Shown: positions 44,690-56,039 of the stretch, piece after piece
Position numbering within the stretch: the first letter of the stretch is position 1
Layout of the letters: every line of letters starts with the position of its first letter
Source: Mycobacterium sp. IS-1742
Lineage (GTDB): Bacteria; Actinomycetota; Actinomycetes; Mycobacteriales; Mycobacteriaceae
Length of the DNA stretch: 64,000 nt
NCBI RefSeq assembly: GCF_001500125.1
Contig: NZ_LQIV01000015.1
Span: 35,570-99,569, forward strand
Reading direction: 5' to 3'
Made by a program: the position numbers and the translations under genes
Notes under the pieces: generated by a model
What the model was told of the DNA's origin: nothing
Databases searched by the model: none
Seen by the model: only the letters and a program-made list of their open reading frames with translations

Positions 44690-47600
44690 ATGCCAGTGGG
44701 ACCAGCGCCCAGAGGGCTGTACAACCCCGCGTACGAGCACGACTCGTGTGGCGTGGCGATGGTGGCCGACATGCACGGGCGCCGCAGCCGCGACATCGTC
44801 GACAAGGCCATCACGGCCCTGCTGAACCTGGAGCACCGCGGTGCCCAGGGCGCCGAACCGAACACCGGTGACGGTGCGGGCATCCTGTTGCAGGTTCCCG
44901 ACGAGTTCTTCCGCGCCGTGGTGGAGTTCGACCTGCCCGAACCGGGCAGCTACGCCACCGGCATCGCCTTCCTGCCGCAGTCGTCGAAGGACGCCGCCAC
45001 GGCCTGCGAGCAGGTGGAGAAGATCGCCGAGGCCGAGGGCCTGACGGTGCTGGGCTGGCGCGACGTGCCGACCGACGACTCGTCTCTCGGTGCGCTGGCC
45101 CGCGATGCGATGCCGACCTTCCGGCAGGTGTTCCTCGCCGGCGCGTCGGGAGATCCCTCTGCTCCTCGCGTCCGCGGCATGGAACTCGAGCGCCGCGCCT
45201 ACGTGGTCCGCAAGCGCGCCGAGCACGAGCTGGGAACCAAGGGTCCCGGCCAGGACGGCCCCGGCCGCGAGACGGTCTACTTCCCGAGCCTGTCCGGCCA
45301 GACGTTCGTCTACAAGGGCATGCTCACCACCCCGCAGCTGCGGGCGTTCTACCTCGACCTGCAGGACGAGCGGCTGACCAGTGCGCTGGGCATCGTGCAC
45401 TCCCGCTTCTCGACCAACACCTTCCCGTCGTGGCCGCTGGCGCACCCGTTCCGGCGCGTCGCCCACAACGGTGAGATCAACACCGTCACCGGTAACGAGA
45501 ACTGGATGCGCGCCCGCGAGGCGCTCATCAAGACCGACGTGTTCGGCACCCGGGCCGACCTCGACAAGATCGTCCCGGTCTGCACCCCCGGCGCCTCGGA
45601 CACCGCGCGCTTCGACGAGGTGCTCGAACTGCTCCATCTCGGCGGCCGCAGCCTGCCGCACGCCGTGCTGATGATGATCCCCGAGGCGTGGGAGCGCCAC
45701 GAGTCGATGGACCCCGCCCGGCGGGCGTTCTACCGGTACCACGCGTCGCTGATGGAGCCCTGGGACGGGCCCGCGGCGGTCTGCTTCACCGACGGCACCG
45801 TGATCGGCGCCGTGCTCGACCGCAACGGCCTGCGCCCGTCGCGGATCTGGGTCACCGAGGACGGCCTCGTGGTGATGGCCTCGGAGGCCGGTGTGCTCGA
45901 CCTCGACCCCGCGACCGTCGTGCAGAAGATGCGCCTGCAGCCCGGCCGCATGTTCCTGGTCGACACCGCCCAGGGCCGCATCGTCTCCGACGAGGAGATC
46001 AAGGCCGAACTCGCCGCCGAGCAGCCGTACGCCGAGTGGCTGGACGCCGGCCTGTTCCACCTCGAGGAACTGCCGCCGGGTGACTACGTGCGGATGCCGC
46101 ACCACCGCGTCGTCCTGCGCCAGCAGGCCTTCGGCTACACCTACGAAGAACTGAACCTGCTCGTCGCGCCGATGGCGCGCACGGGTGCCGAGCCGATCGG
46201 GTCGATGGGCACCGATACACCGGTCGCCGTGCTCTCGCAGCGGCCGCGCATGCTGTTCGACTACTTCCAGCAGTTGTTCGCCCAGGTGACCAACCCGCCG
46301 CTGGACGCCATCCGCGAAGAGGTGGTGACCAGCCTGCAGGGCGTCATCGGCCCGGAGGGCGACCTGCTCAACCCGACCGCCGAATCGTGCCGCCAGATCG
46401 TGCTGCCGCAGCCGATCCTGCGTAACGCCGAGTTGTCGAAGCTGATGTGCGTCGACCCCGACCACGAGATCCGCGGGCACAAGCACGGGATGCGCGCCGC
46501 GGTGATCCGCTGCCTGTACCCGGTCAACCGGGGCGGACAGGGTCTGCGTGAGGCGCTGAACAACGTGCGCGCCAAGGTGTCGGCGGCGATCCGCGACGGG
46601 GCGCGCATCATCGTGCTCTCCGACCGGGAGTCCGACGAGCAGATGGCGCCGATTCCGTCGCTGCTGAGCGTCGCCGCGGTGCACCACCACCTGGTCCGGG
46701 AGCGCACCCGCACCCAGGTCGGCCTCGTCGTCGAGTCCGGCGATGCCCGCGAGGTGCACCACATGGCCGCCCTGTGCGGATTCGGCGCCGCGGCGATCAA
46801 CCCCTACATGGCGTTCGAGTCGATCGAGGACATGGTCGACCGCGGTGTGATCACCGGGATCAGCAGCGACCAGGCCAAGGCCAACTACGTCAAGGCCGCG
46901 GGCAAGGGTGTGCTCAAGGTGATGTCCAAGATGGGCATCTCGACGCTGGCCTCCTACACCGGCGCGCAGCTGTTCCAGGCCATCGGCATCGACCAGACGG
47001 TGCTCGACGAGTACTTCACCGGCTTGAGCTGCCCGGTCGGCGGCATCGACCTCGACGACATCGCGGCCGAGGTCGCCGCCCGCCACGCGCTGGCCTATCT
47101 GGACCGGCCCGACGAGCGGGCGCACCGCGAACTCGAGGTCGGCGGCGAGTACCAGTGGCGGCGTGAAGGGGAGTACCACCTCTTCAATCCCGACACGGTG
47201 TTCAAGCTGCAGCACTCCACCCGAACCGGCCAGTACTCCGTGTTCAAGGAGTACACGAAACTGGTCGACGACCAGTCCGAGCGGATGGCCTCGCTGCGCG
47301 GTCTGCTGAAGTTCAAAGACGGTGTGCGCGAGCCCATCCCGATCGACGAGGTGGAGCCGGCAAGCGAGATCGTCAAGCGCTTCTCCACGGGTGCGATGAG
47401 CTACGGCTCGATCTCGGCCGAGGCGCACGAGACGCTCGCGATCGCGATGAACCGCCTCGGCGGCCGGTCCAACTCGGGCGAGGGCGGCGAGGCCGTCACC
47501 CGGTTCGACCGCGACGAGAACGGCGACTGGCGACGCAGTGCGATCAAGCAGGTGGCGTCAGGCCGCTTCGGTGTGACCAGCCACTACCTGAGCAACTGCA

Positions 47601-49306
47601 CCGACATCCAGATCAAGATGGCCCAGGGCGCGAAACCCGGTGAAGGCGGCCAGCTTCCGGGTCACAAGGTGTACCCGTGGGTCGCCGAGGTGCGGCACTC
47701 GACCCCCGGCGTCGGGCTGATCTCGCCGCCGCCGCACCACGACATCTACTCCATCGAGGATCTCGCACAGCTGATCCACGACCTGAAGAACGCCAACCCG
47801 CAGGCCCGCGTGCACGTCAAGCTGGTCAGCGAGAACGGTGTCGGCACGGTCGCGGCGGGCGTGTCCAAGGCGCACGCGGACGTCGTGCTGATCTCCGGCC
47901 ACGACGGCGGCACCGGTGCGACGCCGCTGACGTCGATGAAGCACGCCGGCGCGCCGTGGGAGCTGGGCCTGGCCGAAACGCAGCAGACGTTGCTGCTCAA
48001 CGGTCTTCGCGACCGCATCGTGGTGCAGGTCGACGGTCAGCTCAAGACCGGCCGTGACGTGGTGGTCGCCGCCCTGCTCGGCGCCGAGGAGTTCGGCTTC
48101 GCGACCGCGCCGCTGGTGGTCTCCGGTTGCATCATGATGCGGGTCTGCCACCTCGACACCTGCCCCGTCGGCGTGGCCACCCAGAACCCGGTGCTGCGCG
48201 AACGGTTCAATGGCCAGCCCGAGTTCGTCGAGAACTTCTTCCTGTTCATCGCCGAGGAAGTGCGCGAGACCATGGCGCAGTTGGGCTTCCGCACCGTCAA
48301 CGAGATGGTCGGCCAGGTCGGCGTGCTGGACACGACCGAGGCGGCCGAGCACTGGAAGGCCCACAAGCTGGACCTGTCGCCGGTGCTGCACGAGCCCGAG
48401 TCGGCGTTCATGAACCAGGACCTGTACTGCAGTTCGCGTCAGGACCACGGCCTGGACAAGGCGCTCGACCAGCAGCTCATCGTGATGTGCCGCGAGGCGC
48501 TCGACTCCGGCACGCCGGTCAAGTTCTCCACCACCATCGCCAACGTCAACCGCACAGTCGGCACCATGCTCGGCCACGAGGTGACCAAAGCCTATGGCGG
48601 TCAGGGGCTTCCGGACGGCACCATCGACATCACGTTCGACGGTTCGGCGGGCAACAGTTTCGGCGCCTTCGTGCCCAAGGGCATCACGCTGCGGGTGTAC
48701 GGCGACGCCAACGACTATGTCGGCAAGGGACTCTCGGGTGGGCGCGTGGTGGTCCGCCCGGCCGACAACGCCCCGGCCGACTATGTCGCCGAGGACAACA
48801 TCATCGCAGGCAACGTCATCCTGTTCGGGGCGACCAGCGGTGAGATGTTCCTGCGCGGGCAGGTCGGCGAACGGTTCGCCGTCCGCAACTCCGGCGCCGT
48901 CGCCGTCGTCGAGGGCGTGGGCGACCACGGTTGTGAGTACATGACCGGCGGTAAGGTCGTGATCCTCGGGCCGACTGGTCGCAACTTCGCGGCCGGGATG
49001 TCCGGCGGGATGGCGTACGTCTACGACCCCGCGGGCGCCCTGCCCGACAACCTCAACGCCGAGATGGTGGAGCTGGACGTCCTCGACGGTGAGGATGTGG
49101 ATTGGCTGCACGGCATGCTGCAGGCCCACGTCGACGCCACCGATTCCGCGGTGGGGCAACGCGTTCTGAACAACTGGGAAGAAGAGTTGAAGCATTTTGT
49201 CAAGGTCATGCCGCGCGACTTCAAGCGCGTGCTGGCCGCAATCGCCGAGGCGGAACGCACCGGCGCGGACAAGAACGAGGCGATCATGGCGGCCGCAAGT
49301 GGCTGA
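44690..49306 (+). CDS. gltB: Glutamate synthase large subunit GltB
   Basis: 1538 aa. It has a class II glutaminase domain with the N-terminal catalytic Cys20 ([10 protein letters not shown], after a short propeptide), a central domain, the FMN-binding synthase barrel (about 830-1200; [20 protein letters not shown] and [15 protein letters not shown]), [3Fe-4S] cysteines in [15 protein letters not shown] and a C-terminal beta-helix (about 1270-1500). It makes glutamate from glutamine and 2-oxoglutarate. The homologue is Rv3859c. The ATG at 44690 has AAGGG nine bases upstream; a GTG at 44696 preceded by GGTGGG is an alternative. The gltD start overlaps its stop. Confidence 0.98.
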   Translation: MPVGPAPRGLYNPAYEHDSCGVAMVADMHGRRSRDIVDKAITALLNLEHRGAQGAEPNTGDGAGILLQVPDEFFRAVVEFDLPEPGSYATGIAFLPQSSKDAATACEQVEKIAEAEGLTVLGWRDVPTDDSSLGALARDAMPTFRQVFLAGASGDPSAPRVRGMELERRAYVVRKRAEHELGTKGPGQDGPGRETVYFPSLSGQTFVYKGMLTTPQLRAFYLDLQDERLTSALGIVHSRFSTNTFPSWPLAHPFRRVAHNGEINTVTGNENWMRAREALIKTDVFGTRADLDKIVPVCTPGASDTARFDEVLELLHLGGRSLPHAVLMMIPEAWERHESMDPARRAFYRYHASLMEPWDGPAAVCFTDGTVIGAVLDRNGLRPSRIWVTEDGLVVMASEAGVLDLDPATVVQKMRLQPGRMFLVDTAQGRIVSDEEIKAELAAEQPYAEWLDAGLFHLEELPPGDYVRMPHHRVVLRQQAFGYTYEELNLLVAPMARTGAEPIGSMGTDTPVAVLSQRPRMLFDYFQQLFAQVTNPPLDAIREEVVTSLQGVIGPEGDLLNPTAESCRQIVLPQPILRNAELSKLMCVDPDHEIRGHKHGMRAAVIRCLYPVNRGGQGLREALNNVRAKVSAAIRDGARIIVLSDRESDEQMAPIPSLLSVAAVHHHLVRERTRTQVGLVVESGDAREVHHMAALCGFGAAAINPYMAFESIEDMVDRGVITGISSDQAKANYVKAAGKGVLKVMSKMGISTLASYTGAQLFQAIGIDQTVLDEYFTGLSCPVGGIDLDDIAAEVAARHALAYLDRPDERAHRELEVGGEYQWRREGEYHLFNPDTVFKLQHSTRTGQYSVFKEYTKLVDDQSERMASLRGLLKFKDGVREPIPIDEVEPASEIVKRFSTGAMSYGSISAEAHETLAIAMNRLGGRSNSGEGGEAVTRFDRDENGDWRRSAIKQVASGRFGVTSHYLSNCTDIQIKMAQGAKPGEGGQLPGHKVYPWVAEVRHSTPGVGLISPPPHHDIYSIEDLAQLIHDLKNANPQARVHVKLVSENGVGTVAAGVSKAHADVVLISGHDGGTGATPLTSMKHAGAPWELGLAETQQTLLLNGLRDRIVVQVDGQLKTGRDVVVAALLGAEEFGFATAPLVVSGCIMMRVCHLDTCPVGVATQNPVLRERFNGQPEFVENFFLFIAEEVRETMAQLGFRTVNEMVGQVGVLDTTEAAEHWKAHKLDLSPVLHEPESAFMNQDLYCSSRQDHGLDKALDQQLIVMCREALDSGTPVKFSTTIANVNRTVGTMLGHEVTKAYGGQGLPDGTIDITFDGSAGNSFGAFVPKGITLRVYGDANDYVGKGLSGGRVVVRPADNAPADYVAEDNIIAGNVILFGATSGEMFLRGQVGERFAVRNSGAVAVVEGVGDHGCEYMTGGKVVILGPTGRNFAAGMSGGMAYVYDPAGALPDNLNAEMVELDVLDGEDVDWLHGMLQAHVDATDSAVGQRVLNNWEEELKHFVKVMPRDFKRVLAAIAEAERTGADKNEAIMAAASG

Positions 49307-50777
49307 TCCGCGCGGTTTTCTCAAGTACACCCATCGCGAGTTGCCGCAGCGCCGTCCGGTGCCGCTGCGCCTGCGCGACTGGAAAGAGGTCTACGAGGAC
49401 TTCTCGCACGAGACGCTGCAGACCCAGGCCGCCCGCTGCATGGACTGCGGGATTCCGTTCTGCCACAACGGGTGCCCACTCGGAAACCTGATCCCCGAGT
49501 GGAACGACCTGGTCTACCGGGACCGGTGGCGCGACGCGATCGAGCGACTGCACGCGACCAACAACTTCCCGGAGTTCACCGGGCGGCTGTGCCCGGCGCC
49601 GTGTGAGGCGTCGTGCGTGCTCGGCATCAACCAGGACGCCGTCACCATCAAGCAGGTCGAGGTCGAGATCATCGACAACGCCTTCGACGAGGGCTGGGTG
49701 GTCCCGCTGCCGCCGGACCGGTTGACCGGCAAGAAGGTCGCCGTCGTCGGCTCCGGCCCGGCCGGTCTGGCCGCCGCCCAGCAGCTGACCCGGGCCGGTC
49801 ACACCGTGACCGTGTTCGAGCGTGCCGACCGCATCGGCGGCCTGCTGCGCTACGGCATCCCCGAGTTCAAGATGGAGAAGCGCCACATCGACCGCCGGCT
49901 GGAGCAGATGGAGGCCGAAGGCACCCAGTTCCGCACCGGCGTCAACGTCGGCGTCGACATGTCGGTGGCGCAGCTGCGTTCGGAGTTCGACGCGGTGGTG
50001 CTGGCCGGCGGCGCGACCGCATGGCGCGATCTGCCGATTCCGGGCCGCGAACTCGACGGCATCCACCAGGCGATGGAGTTCCTGCCCTGGGCCAACCGGT
50101 TTGCAGCGGGGGACTTGAAGGATGAAGCGACCGGCGACGACGGCGAGCCGCCGATCACCGCCAAGGGTAAGAAGGTCGTCATCATCGGCGGCGGCGACAC
50201 CGGCGCGGACTGCCTCGGCACGTCGCACCGGCAGGGTGCGGCCAGCGTGCACCAGTTCGAGATCATGCCGCGTCCGCCGGAGACGCGCGCCGACAGCACG
50301 CCGTGGCCGACCTATCCGCTGATGTTCCGCGTGTCGTCGGCCCACGAAGAGGGCGGCGAGCGGGTGTACTCGGTGAACACCGAGGAGTTCTGCGGCGACG
50401 AGAACGGCCACGTCACCTCGCTGAAGGTGCACGAGGTCGAGATGAAGGCCGGCAAGTTCGAGAAGGTCGAGGGTTCGGACTTCGAGCTGGAGGCCGACCT
50501 GGTGCTGCTCGCGATGGGCTTCGTCGGACCGGAGAAGCCCGGCCTGCTGACCGACCTCAAGGTCGAGCTGACCGACCGCGGCAACGTCGCGCGTGACGAT
50601 GACTACGCGACCTCGGTACCCGGCGTGTTCGTGGCCGGCGACATGGGCCGCGGGCAGTCGCTGATCGTCTGGGCGATCGCCGAGGGGCGGGCCGCCGCCG
50701 CGGGCGTCGACCGGTACCTGATGGGCCGCAGCGCCCTGCCGGCCCCGATCAGGCCGACGGCGGCTCCGCAGCGCTGA
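49299..50777 (+). CDS. gltD: Glutamate synthase small subunit GltD
   Basis: 492 aa. N-terminal Cys clusters [17 protein letters not shown] and [15 protein letters not shown] bind [4Fe-4S] centres; two nucleotide-binding motifs follow: [17 protein letters not shown] (FAD) and [15 protein letters not shown] (NADPH). It passes electrons from NADPH to GltB. The GTG at 49299 overlaps the gltB stop by 8 bp, so synthesis is coupled. This matches Rv3858c. Confidence 0.98.
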   Translation: MADPRGFLKYTHRELPQRRPVPLRLRDWKEVYEDFSHETLQTQAARCMDCGIPFCHNGCPLGNLIPEWNDLVYRDRWRDAIERLHATNNFPEFTGRLCPAPCEASCVLGINQDAVTIKQVEVEIIDNAFDEGWVVPLPPDRLTGKKVAVVGSGPAGLAAAQQLTRAGHTVTVFERADRIGGLLRYGIPEFKMEKRHIDRRLEQMEAEGTQFRTGVNVGVDMSVAQLRSEFDAVVLAGGATAWRDLPIPGRELDGIHQAMEFLPWANRFAAGDLKDEATGDDGEPPITAKGKKVVIIGGGDTGADCLGTSHRQGAASVHQFEIMPRPPETRADSTPWPTYPLMFRVSSAHEEGGERVYSVNTEEFCGDENGHVTSLKVHEVEMKAGKFEKVEGSDFELEADLVLLAMGFVGPEKPGLLTDLKVELTDRGNVARDDDYATSVPGVFVAGDMGRGQSLIVWAIAEGRAAAAGVDRYLMGRSALPAPIRPTAAPQR

Positions 50778-50961
50778 GTCGCCGGGTCATCCGGGTGGCC
50801 GCATTGCCGCATCTGTCACACCAGCCACACCAGAAACTCGACGTGTATTCGTCGGCGCGCCTCACGGCGTTTGCCGGGGGAGCGAACTCTAATGACTTGA
50901 TGTGGGTTTTGCGATATCGTGGCCCACGATCAGCAATTGAGTTACCGCAGGAGTGATCGAC

Positions 50962-51102
50962 GTGTACATCAACCCGATTTCCCGGTCACGGGTGGGTCGA
51001 ATCGCCTGGTCATTGTTCCGTCACCCCGTCAAGAGCCGTGAATTTCCTGCCAAGCAGGAACGGCTCATCACCGCTGCCGAACTGGTGCGCTACGGCGTCT
51101 AG
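50962..51102 (+). CDS. Small basic protein (46 aa)
   Basis: A GTG at 50962 preceded by GCAGGAG (8-base spacing) opens a 46-codon frame beginning MYINPISRSRVGRIAWSLFR and ending ELVRYGV. The protein is basic with an amphipathic centre and no membrane segment. It overlaps by 3 bp, tail to tail, the frameshifted oxidoreductase gene. The good ribosome site and 184-bp upstream gap argue that it is real, but no family is recognised. Confidence 0.55.
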   Translation: MYINPISRSRVGRIAWSLFRHPVKSREFPAKQERLITAAELVRYGV

Positions 51103-52021
51103 CTAAGCGGTGACCCGCCGGTCGGGCGGTCGACCCGTGCCGCCCCCGGATTTTGCCTGATCGTTATCCTTTCGTGACCGTCAGCCCCGGAGTCCCGGAT
51201 CGCCTCCGCGAGCGGTTCCAGCACCGCGGTGTCGTAGGGCGGCGGCAGGTACACGATCGCCAGGTCGAGGCCCTCGGCGCCCAGTGCGGCCGCCTCGTCG
51301 ATCACCTTCGCGTAGTCGTGGTCCGCGCCGAGTCGGACGTGCGCCGAGAGCATGACCTCTTTCGGATCGCGTCCGATGTCCGCGCAGTGCGAGGCCAGGA
51401 CGTCCCGTTTACGCGCGAACTCCTCCGGCGGCCCGCCGACGAAGTTCCAGTGCTGCGCCCACCGGGCCGTGATGCGCAGCGTCCGCTTCTCGCCGCTGCC
51501 ACCGATGCAGATCGGCGGGTGCGGCTGCTGTGGGCCCTTCGGCTCGTTACGGGCGTCCTTGAGCTGTAGTACGTCCCGTCGAAGCTCGTCGTTTCCTGGG
51601 ACAGCAGGCCGGTGAGCACCTCGCACGCCTCTTCGAAGCGGTCGAAGCGTTCCTTGATCGTGCCCAGCTCGATCCCGTAGGCGCCGGATTCCTCCTCGTT
51701 CCAGCCCGCGCCGATGCCGAGCTCGAGCCGGCCGTTCGAGACGATGTCGAGCGCCGACGCCATATTGGCCAGGACCGCGGGATGGCGATAGTGGATGCCG
51801 GTGACCAGCACGCCGACCCGCAGCCGCCGGGTGGCCTGGGCCAATGCCGTCAGCGTGATCCAGCCCTCCAGGCATGGCCCCGCCGAATCGGAGAAGATCG
51901 GATAGAAGTGGTCGAACGTCCAGCCCGACTCGTAGACGTCGATGTCGTCGGCGGCCTGCCAGATCGGCAGCATCTCGGCCCAAGTGGTGTTCTGAGGTGA
52001 GGTCTTGAAGGCGAATCGCAC
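51099..52021 (-). pseudogene. Frameshifted LLM-class F420-dependent oxidoreductase
   Basis: Two frames together give one LLM-class protein. From the GTG at 52021 the first frame reads VRFAFKTSPQNTTWAEMLPI and continues to SFDGTYY near 51567; the second frame resumes at QLKDARNEPKGPQQPHPPI, with GSGEKRTLRITARWAQHWNF, and runs to 51099. A single missing base near 51566 (CTGTAG where CTGGTAG is expected) explains the break. Intact members are luciferase-like F420-dependent reductases. It may be a true pseudogene or a sequencing error. The C-terminal 28 residues after AEAIRDSG look atypical. Confidence 0.82.
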
Positions 52022-52093
52022 GCCCACCGACGCTAGTCCGGTTTCGTGGCCGTCGTGCGATGAGTTTCCCGGCCGCCGTGAGTCGGTACGGAT

Positions 52094-52660
52094 ATGACCG
52101 ACCTCAGCTCCGCCTGCCGGCGCACCGCCGACGTCCTCGCCCACGTGCCCGACGGGCTGCTCGATGTCGCCACGCCGTGCGCCGATCTGCGGCTCGGTGA
52201 GCTCTTGGCGCACGTCGGCGATCTGTCCACGGCCTTCACCGCGGCCGCGCGCAAGGACCTCGGCGAGTGGACCGACAACCCCCCGCAGCCGCGACCAGCC
52301 GACGACGACTGGCGTGGCGCGTACCCGCAGCGCCTGACCGAACTGGCCGACGCATGGCGCTCCGCCGACGCGTGGACGGGGATGACCCGGGCGGGCGGGA
52401 TCGACCTGCCCGGTGAGGTCGCCGGGATCGTCGCGCTGACCGAGGTGGTGATCCACGGCTGGGACGTCGCCGTGGCGAGCGGCCAGACCTACGACTGCGA
52501 TGCGGCCACCGCGCAGGTGTGCCTCGAGTACCTCCGCCAGTTCGATCCCGCGGGCACGGAAGAGATGTTCGGTCCCGCCGTGCCGGTGCCCGACGACGCG
52601 CCGGCGATCGACCGCATCGTGGGGCTCAGCGGCCGCGATCCGCGCTGGAGTCCGCGCTGA
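52094..52660 (+). CDS. TIGR03086/maleylpyruvate-isomerase-like protein
   Basis: 188 aa. The mycothiol-dependent-enzyme DinB-like fold is indicated by TPCADLRLGELLAHVGDLST near the start, a conserved-type His in EVVIHGWDVAVASGQ and the C-terminal VPDDAPAIDRIVGLSGRDPR typical of TIGR03086. Such proteins often bind a metal and mycothiol. The ATG at 52094 is divergent from the oxidoreductase pseudogene. It is 15 bp before the PHP gene, so both are probably in one transcript. Confidence 0.85.
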   Translation: MTDLSSACRRTADVLAHVPDGLLDVATPCADLRLGELLAHVGDLSTAFTAAARKDLGEWTDNPPQPRPADDDWRGAYPQRLTELADAWRSADAWTGMTRAGGIDLPGEVAGIVALTEVVIHGWDVAVASGQTYDCDAATAQVCLEYLRQFDPAGTEEMFGPAVPVPDDAPAIDRIVGLSGRDPRWSPR

Positions 52661-52675
52661 GGGCACACTGGGGAC

Positions 52676-53680
52676 ATGGACCCGGTGACCGCGCTGCGCC
52701 AGATCGCGTACTACAAGGACCGAGCCCGCGAGGACTCCCGACGGGTGATGGCCTACCGCAACGCCGCCGACGTCGTGGAGCGGCTCACCGAAGCCGAACG
52801 TGACCGCCACGGCGCAGCCGACTCCTGGCAGTCGCTTCCGGGTATCGGGCCCAAGACAGCGAAGGTGATCGCGCAGGCGTGGGCCGGCCGCGAACCCGAC
52901 GTCCTCATCGAATTACGGGACAACGCAGTCGATCTCGGCGGCGGTGAGATCCGCGCGGCGCTCAAGGGCGATCTGCACGTGCACTCCAACTGGTCGGACG
53001 GATCGGCGCCGATCGAGGAGATGATGGCCGCCGCGCGTGACCTCGGGCACGAGTACTGCGTGCTGACCGACCACTCGCCGCGGCTGACCATCGCCAACGG
53101 ACTGTCGCCCGACCGGCTGCGCAGACAACTCGACGTGATCGACGAACTGCGTGAAACCGTTGCGCCCCTTCGTATTCTGACCGGCATCGAAGTGGACATC
53201 CTCGAGGACGGCTCCCTCGACCAGGAGGAGGAACTGCTCGAGCGGCTCGACGTCGTGGTGGCCAGCGTGCACTCCAAGCTGGCGATGGACGCCCCGGCGA
53301 TGACCCGCCGCATGCTCAAGGCCGTCGCCAACCCGCACACCGACGTGCTCGGCCACTGCACCGGGCGCCTGGTCACCGGCAACCGGGGAATCCGGCCGGA
53401 GTCGAAGTTCGACGCCGAGAAGGTCTTCACCGCCTGCCGCGACAACGGCACCGCGGTCGAGATCAACTCCCGCCCCGAGCGGCGGGACCCGCCCACCCGG
53501 TTGCTGAACCTCGCGCTCGAAATCGGTTGCGTCTTCGCCATCGACACCGATTCCCACGCTCCGGGCCAGCTGGACTTCCTCGGCTACGGCGCACAGCGGG
53601 CGCTCGACGCCGGGGTGCCGGTCGAGCGGATCGTCAACACCTGGCGGGCCGACGAGCTGCTGGAGTGGACCACGTCCTGA
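52676..53680 (+). CDS. PHP-domain phosphoesterase (Rv3856c-like)
   Basis: 334 aa. The N terminus (about residues 1-90) has a PolX-like helix-hairpin-helix SWQSLPGIGPKTAKVIAQAW, and the rest is a PHP domain with all metal-binding segments: GDLHVHSNWSDG, LTDHSPRLTIANG, GIEVDILEDGS, SVHSKLAMDA, LGHCTGR and IDTDSHAPGQ. It resembles bacterial PolX without the polymerase core, so a DNA-end or phosphate-ester processing role is plausible. The position between gltD and ethR matches Rv3856c. The ATG is at 52676. Confidence 0.9.
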   Translation: MDPVTALRQIAYYKDRAREDSRRVMAYRNAADVVERLTEAERDRHGAADSWQSLPGIGPKTAKVIAQAWAGREPDVLIELRDNAVDLGGGEIRAALKGDLHVHSNWSDGSAPIEEMMAAARDLGHEYCVLTDHSPRLTIANGLSPDRLRRQLDVIDELRETVAPLRILTGIEVDILEDGSLDQEEELLERLDVVVASVHSKLAMDAPAMTRRMLKAVANPHTDVLGHCTGRLVTGNRGIRPESKFDAEKVFTACRDNGTAVEINSRPERRDPPTRLLNLALEIGCVFAIDTDSHAPGQLDFLGYGAQRALDAGVPVERIVNTWRADELLEWTTS

Positions 53681-53798
53681 AATCTCACATGGCGGTCCGC
53701 CGCGTTTAACCACCGCTGCGGCAGGGAAAGGCGTGGGGACGCGTGACAAGGGGCCGTTTCGGCGTGCCCGGTCACCCACAGCTGACGAAGGGGACCCC

Positions 53799-56033
53799 AT
53801 GGCGCAAGACCGCGGAGCCAAAGAGACCATCAAGAGCGTCGTCAAGGACGCCAAGGACAAGGTCGTGGAGGCCGCCGAGCGGCTGCAGCAGCACAGCCCG
53901 AGCTACATCCCGGGCGCACCCGGACCGGAGAAGCCGTCGTTCGACGAACCGACCGCGCCGCGCGAACCGCTGCCCCCCAAACCGGACCAGGGCGGACCCG
54001 ATCTCCGCACGGCCACCGGCCTTTCGGTCGGCGGTGGGCAGACCGCGCGCGGGCAGCAGGGTGAGTACCTCACCACCGCGCAGGGCGCGCGGCTCCACGA
54101 CACCGACCACTCGCTCAAGGCGGGCGAACGCGGGCCGACGCTGCTGCAGGATCACCACCTGCGCGAAAAGATCATGCATTTCGACCACGAGCGCATCCCG
54201 GAGCGTGCGGTGCACGCCCGCGGCGCCGCGGCCCACGGCGTCTTCCGCGGTAACGGCGCCGCCGAGAAGATCTGCAAGGCGGGGTTCCTCAGGTCCGGCG
54301 CGGAAACCGATGTGTTCGTCCGCTTCTCGACGGTGCTCGGTTCCCGCGGGTCGGCCGACACCGTTCGCGACACCCGCGGATTCGCCACCAAGTTCTACAC
54401 CGACGAGGGCACGTTCGACCTCGTCGGGAACAACATCCCGGTGTTCTTCATCCAGGACGGCATCAAATTCCCCGACGTCGTGCACGCCGCCAAACCGCAT
54501 CCGGACCGGGAGATCCCCCAGGCCCAGAGTGCGCACGACACGTTCTGGGACTTCGTCTCCCTGCACACCGAGGCCTCCGCGCACACCATGTGGAACATGT
54601 CCGACCGGGGCATTCCGCGCTCCTACCGGATGATGGAGGGCTTCGGTGTACACACCTTCCGGCTGACCGCGCCGGACGGCTCGACGTCGCTGGTGAAGTT
54701 CCATTGGAAGCCGCGACTGGGTGTGCACTCGCTGGTGTGGGAAGAAGCGCAGATCGCCGCCGGGATGGACCCGGACCTGCACCGCCGTGACCTCGCGGAC
54801 GCCATCGAGAAGGGCGCCTATCCCGAATGGGACCTGGGCGTGCAGGTGATGCCCGATACGCCGGACCAGATGTTCGAGGGGATCGACCTGCTCGACCCGA
54901 CGAAGATCGTGCCCGAGGAACTGGCCCCGGTGCAGGTGATCGGCACCATGCAACTGAACCGCAATCCCACCAACTTCTTCGCCGAGACGGAACAGGTGGC
55001 GTTCCACCCCGGCCACCTGGTGCCCGGCATCGACGTCACCGACGATCCGCTCCTGCAGGCGAGGCTGTTCTCCTACCTGGACACCCAGCTGACCCGGCTC
55101 GGCGGACCGAACTTCGGTCAGATCCCGATCAACCGTCCGCACGCCCCGGTCAACGACATGCTGCGCGACGGTTTCCACCAGCACGGCGTGCACCCGGGCG
55201 TTGCGCCGTACCGGCCGAACTCGCTCGACGGTGGATGCCCGTTCCTCGCGGGTGCGGACAACGCCGCGTTCATCGAGGCGCCCGCCGTGGTCGCCGAGGC
55301 GACGAAAGTGCGTGCGGCCCCGGCCTCCTACGACGACCACTTCTCGCAGGTGGCGATGTTCTACCGCAGCCTGAGCCCGGTGGAACAGGCCCACGTCGCC
55401 GAGGCATACACCTTCGAACTGGGCAAGTGCTACGAGCAGACGGTCAAGGAACGCCAGCTCGCGGTCCTGGCCAACATCGATGCGGAGTTGTGCGCGTCGG
55501 TTGCCGCGGGCCTGGGTCTCGAACCGCCCGCGCCCACGGCCGCGCCTGCCGAACCGTCGGTGCTCAGCCCGGCGGTGTCCCAGATCGGTCAGCGCTGGCC
55601 GGTGGACGGGCGCCTCATCGGCATCCTCACCGGGCCGGACTCCGACGTCGGCGCTGTGGCGGCGGTGGTCGAGGCGCTGGGGGCGGCGAAGCTGGTGCCG
55701 CTGGTGATCGCCCCGCACGGCGGAACCCTCGACCACGAGGGCGGCAGCATCCCGATCTCGCGCACGTACGCGACCGCGCGTTCGATCGAGTTCGACGCTC
55801 TCGTCCTCGCCGGATCGCCGGCGACGGTCCAGGCCAAGATCCTCGTGGACGAGGCGTTCCGGCACTTCAAGGCGCTCGCCGTGCTTCCGCACGGGGCCGA
55901 TCTGCTGTCCTCGTCCGGTGTCCTCACCGACTCCGAGGGCGTGCTCAGCGCCTCGGATCCCGCGGGCCTGGCGGCGTCGCTGATCGAAAGCCTCGGCGAG
56001 CACCGGGTGTGGGGGCGCGCGGTCCCCGCCTGA
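53799..56033 (+). CDS. katE: Large-subunit catalase KatE (clade 2, HPII-type)
   Basis: 744 aa. The catalytic His139 (RAVHARGAAAHGVF), Asn211/212 (DLVGNNIPVFF) and the haem-ligand region RLFSYLDTQ (Arg422, Tyr426) are in place, and the C-terminal 150 residues form the flavodoxin-like domain of large catalases (VDGRLIGILTGPDSDVGAVA). It degrades hydrogen peroxide in the cytoplasm, usually in stationary phase. The N-terminal Lys/Pro-rich 70 residues are long. The ATG at 53799 follows GAAGGGG. Its stop is 6 bp from the convergent dinB gene. Confidence 0.96.
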   Translation: MAQDRGAKETIKSVVKDAKDKVVEAAERLQQHSPSYIPGAPGPEKPSFDEPTAPREPLPPKPDQGGPDLRTATGLSVGGGQTARGQQGEYLTTAQGARLHDTDHSLKAGERGPTLLQDHHLREKIMHFDHERIPERAVHARGAAAHGVFRGNGAAEKICKAGFLRSGAETDVFVRFSTVLGSRGSADTVRDTRGFATKFYTDEGTFDLVGNNIPVFFIQDGIKFPDVVHAAKPHPDREIPQAQSAHDTFWDFVSLHTEASAHTMWNMSDRGIPRSYRMMEGFGVHTFRLTAPDGSTSLVKFHWKPRLGVHSLVWEEAQIAAGMDPDLHRRDLADAIEKGAYPEWDLGVQVMPDTPDQMFEGIDLLDPTKIVPEELAPVQVIGTMQLNRNPTNFFAETEQVAFHPGHLVPGIDVTDDPLLQARLFSYLDTQLTRLGGPNFGQIPINRPHAPVNDMLRDGFHQHGVHPGVAPYRPNSLDGGCPFLAGADNAAFIEAPAVVAEATKVRAAPASYDDHFSQVAMFYRSLSPVEQAHVAEAYTFELGKCYEQTVKERQLAVLANIDAELCASVAAGLGLEPPAPTAAPAEPSVLSPAVSQIGQRWPVDGRLIGILTGPDSDVGAVAAVVEALGAAKLVPLVIAPHGGTLDHEGGSIPISRTYATARSIEFDALVLAGSPATVQAKILVDEAFRHFKALAVLPHGADLLSSSGVLTDSEGVLSASDPAGLAASLIESLGEHRVWGRAVPA

Positions 56034-56039
56034 CCACGG

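Noticed and set aside
44681..47428. A 915-codon open frame antisense to gltB, and similar long antisense frames at 1809-3815, 5558-7201 and 7469-9148
   Set aside because: They mirror genuine genes with strong family motifs; high GC and codon bias keep the antisense frames open, and their translations are low-complexity Arg/His/Gly/Val-rich.
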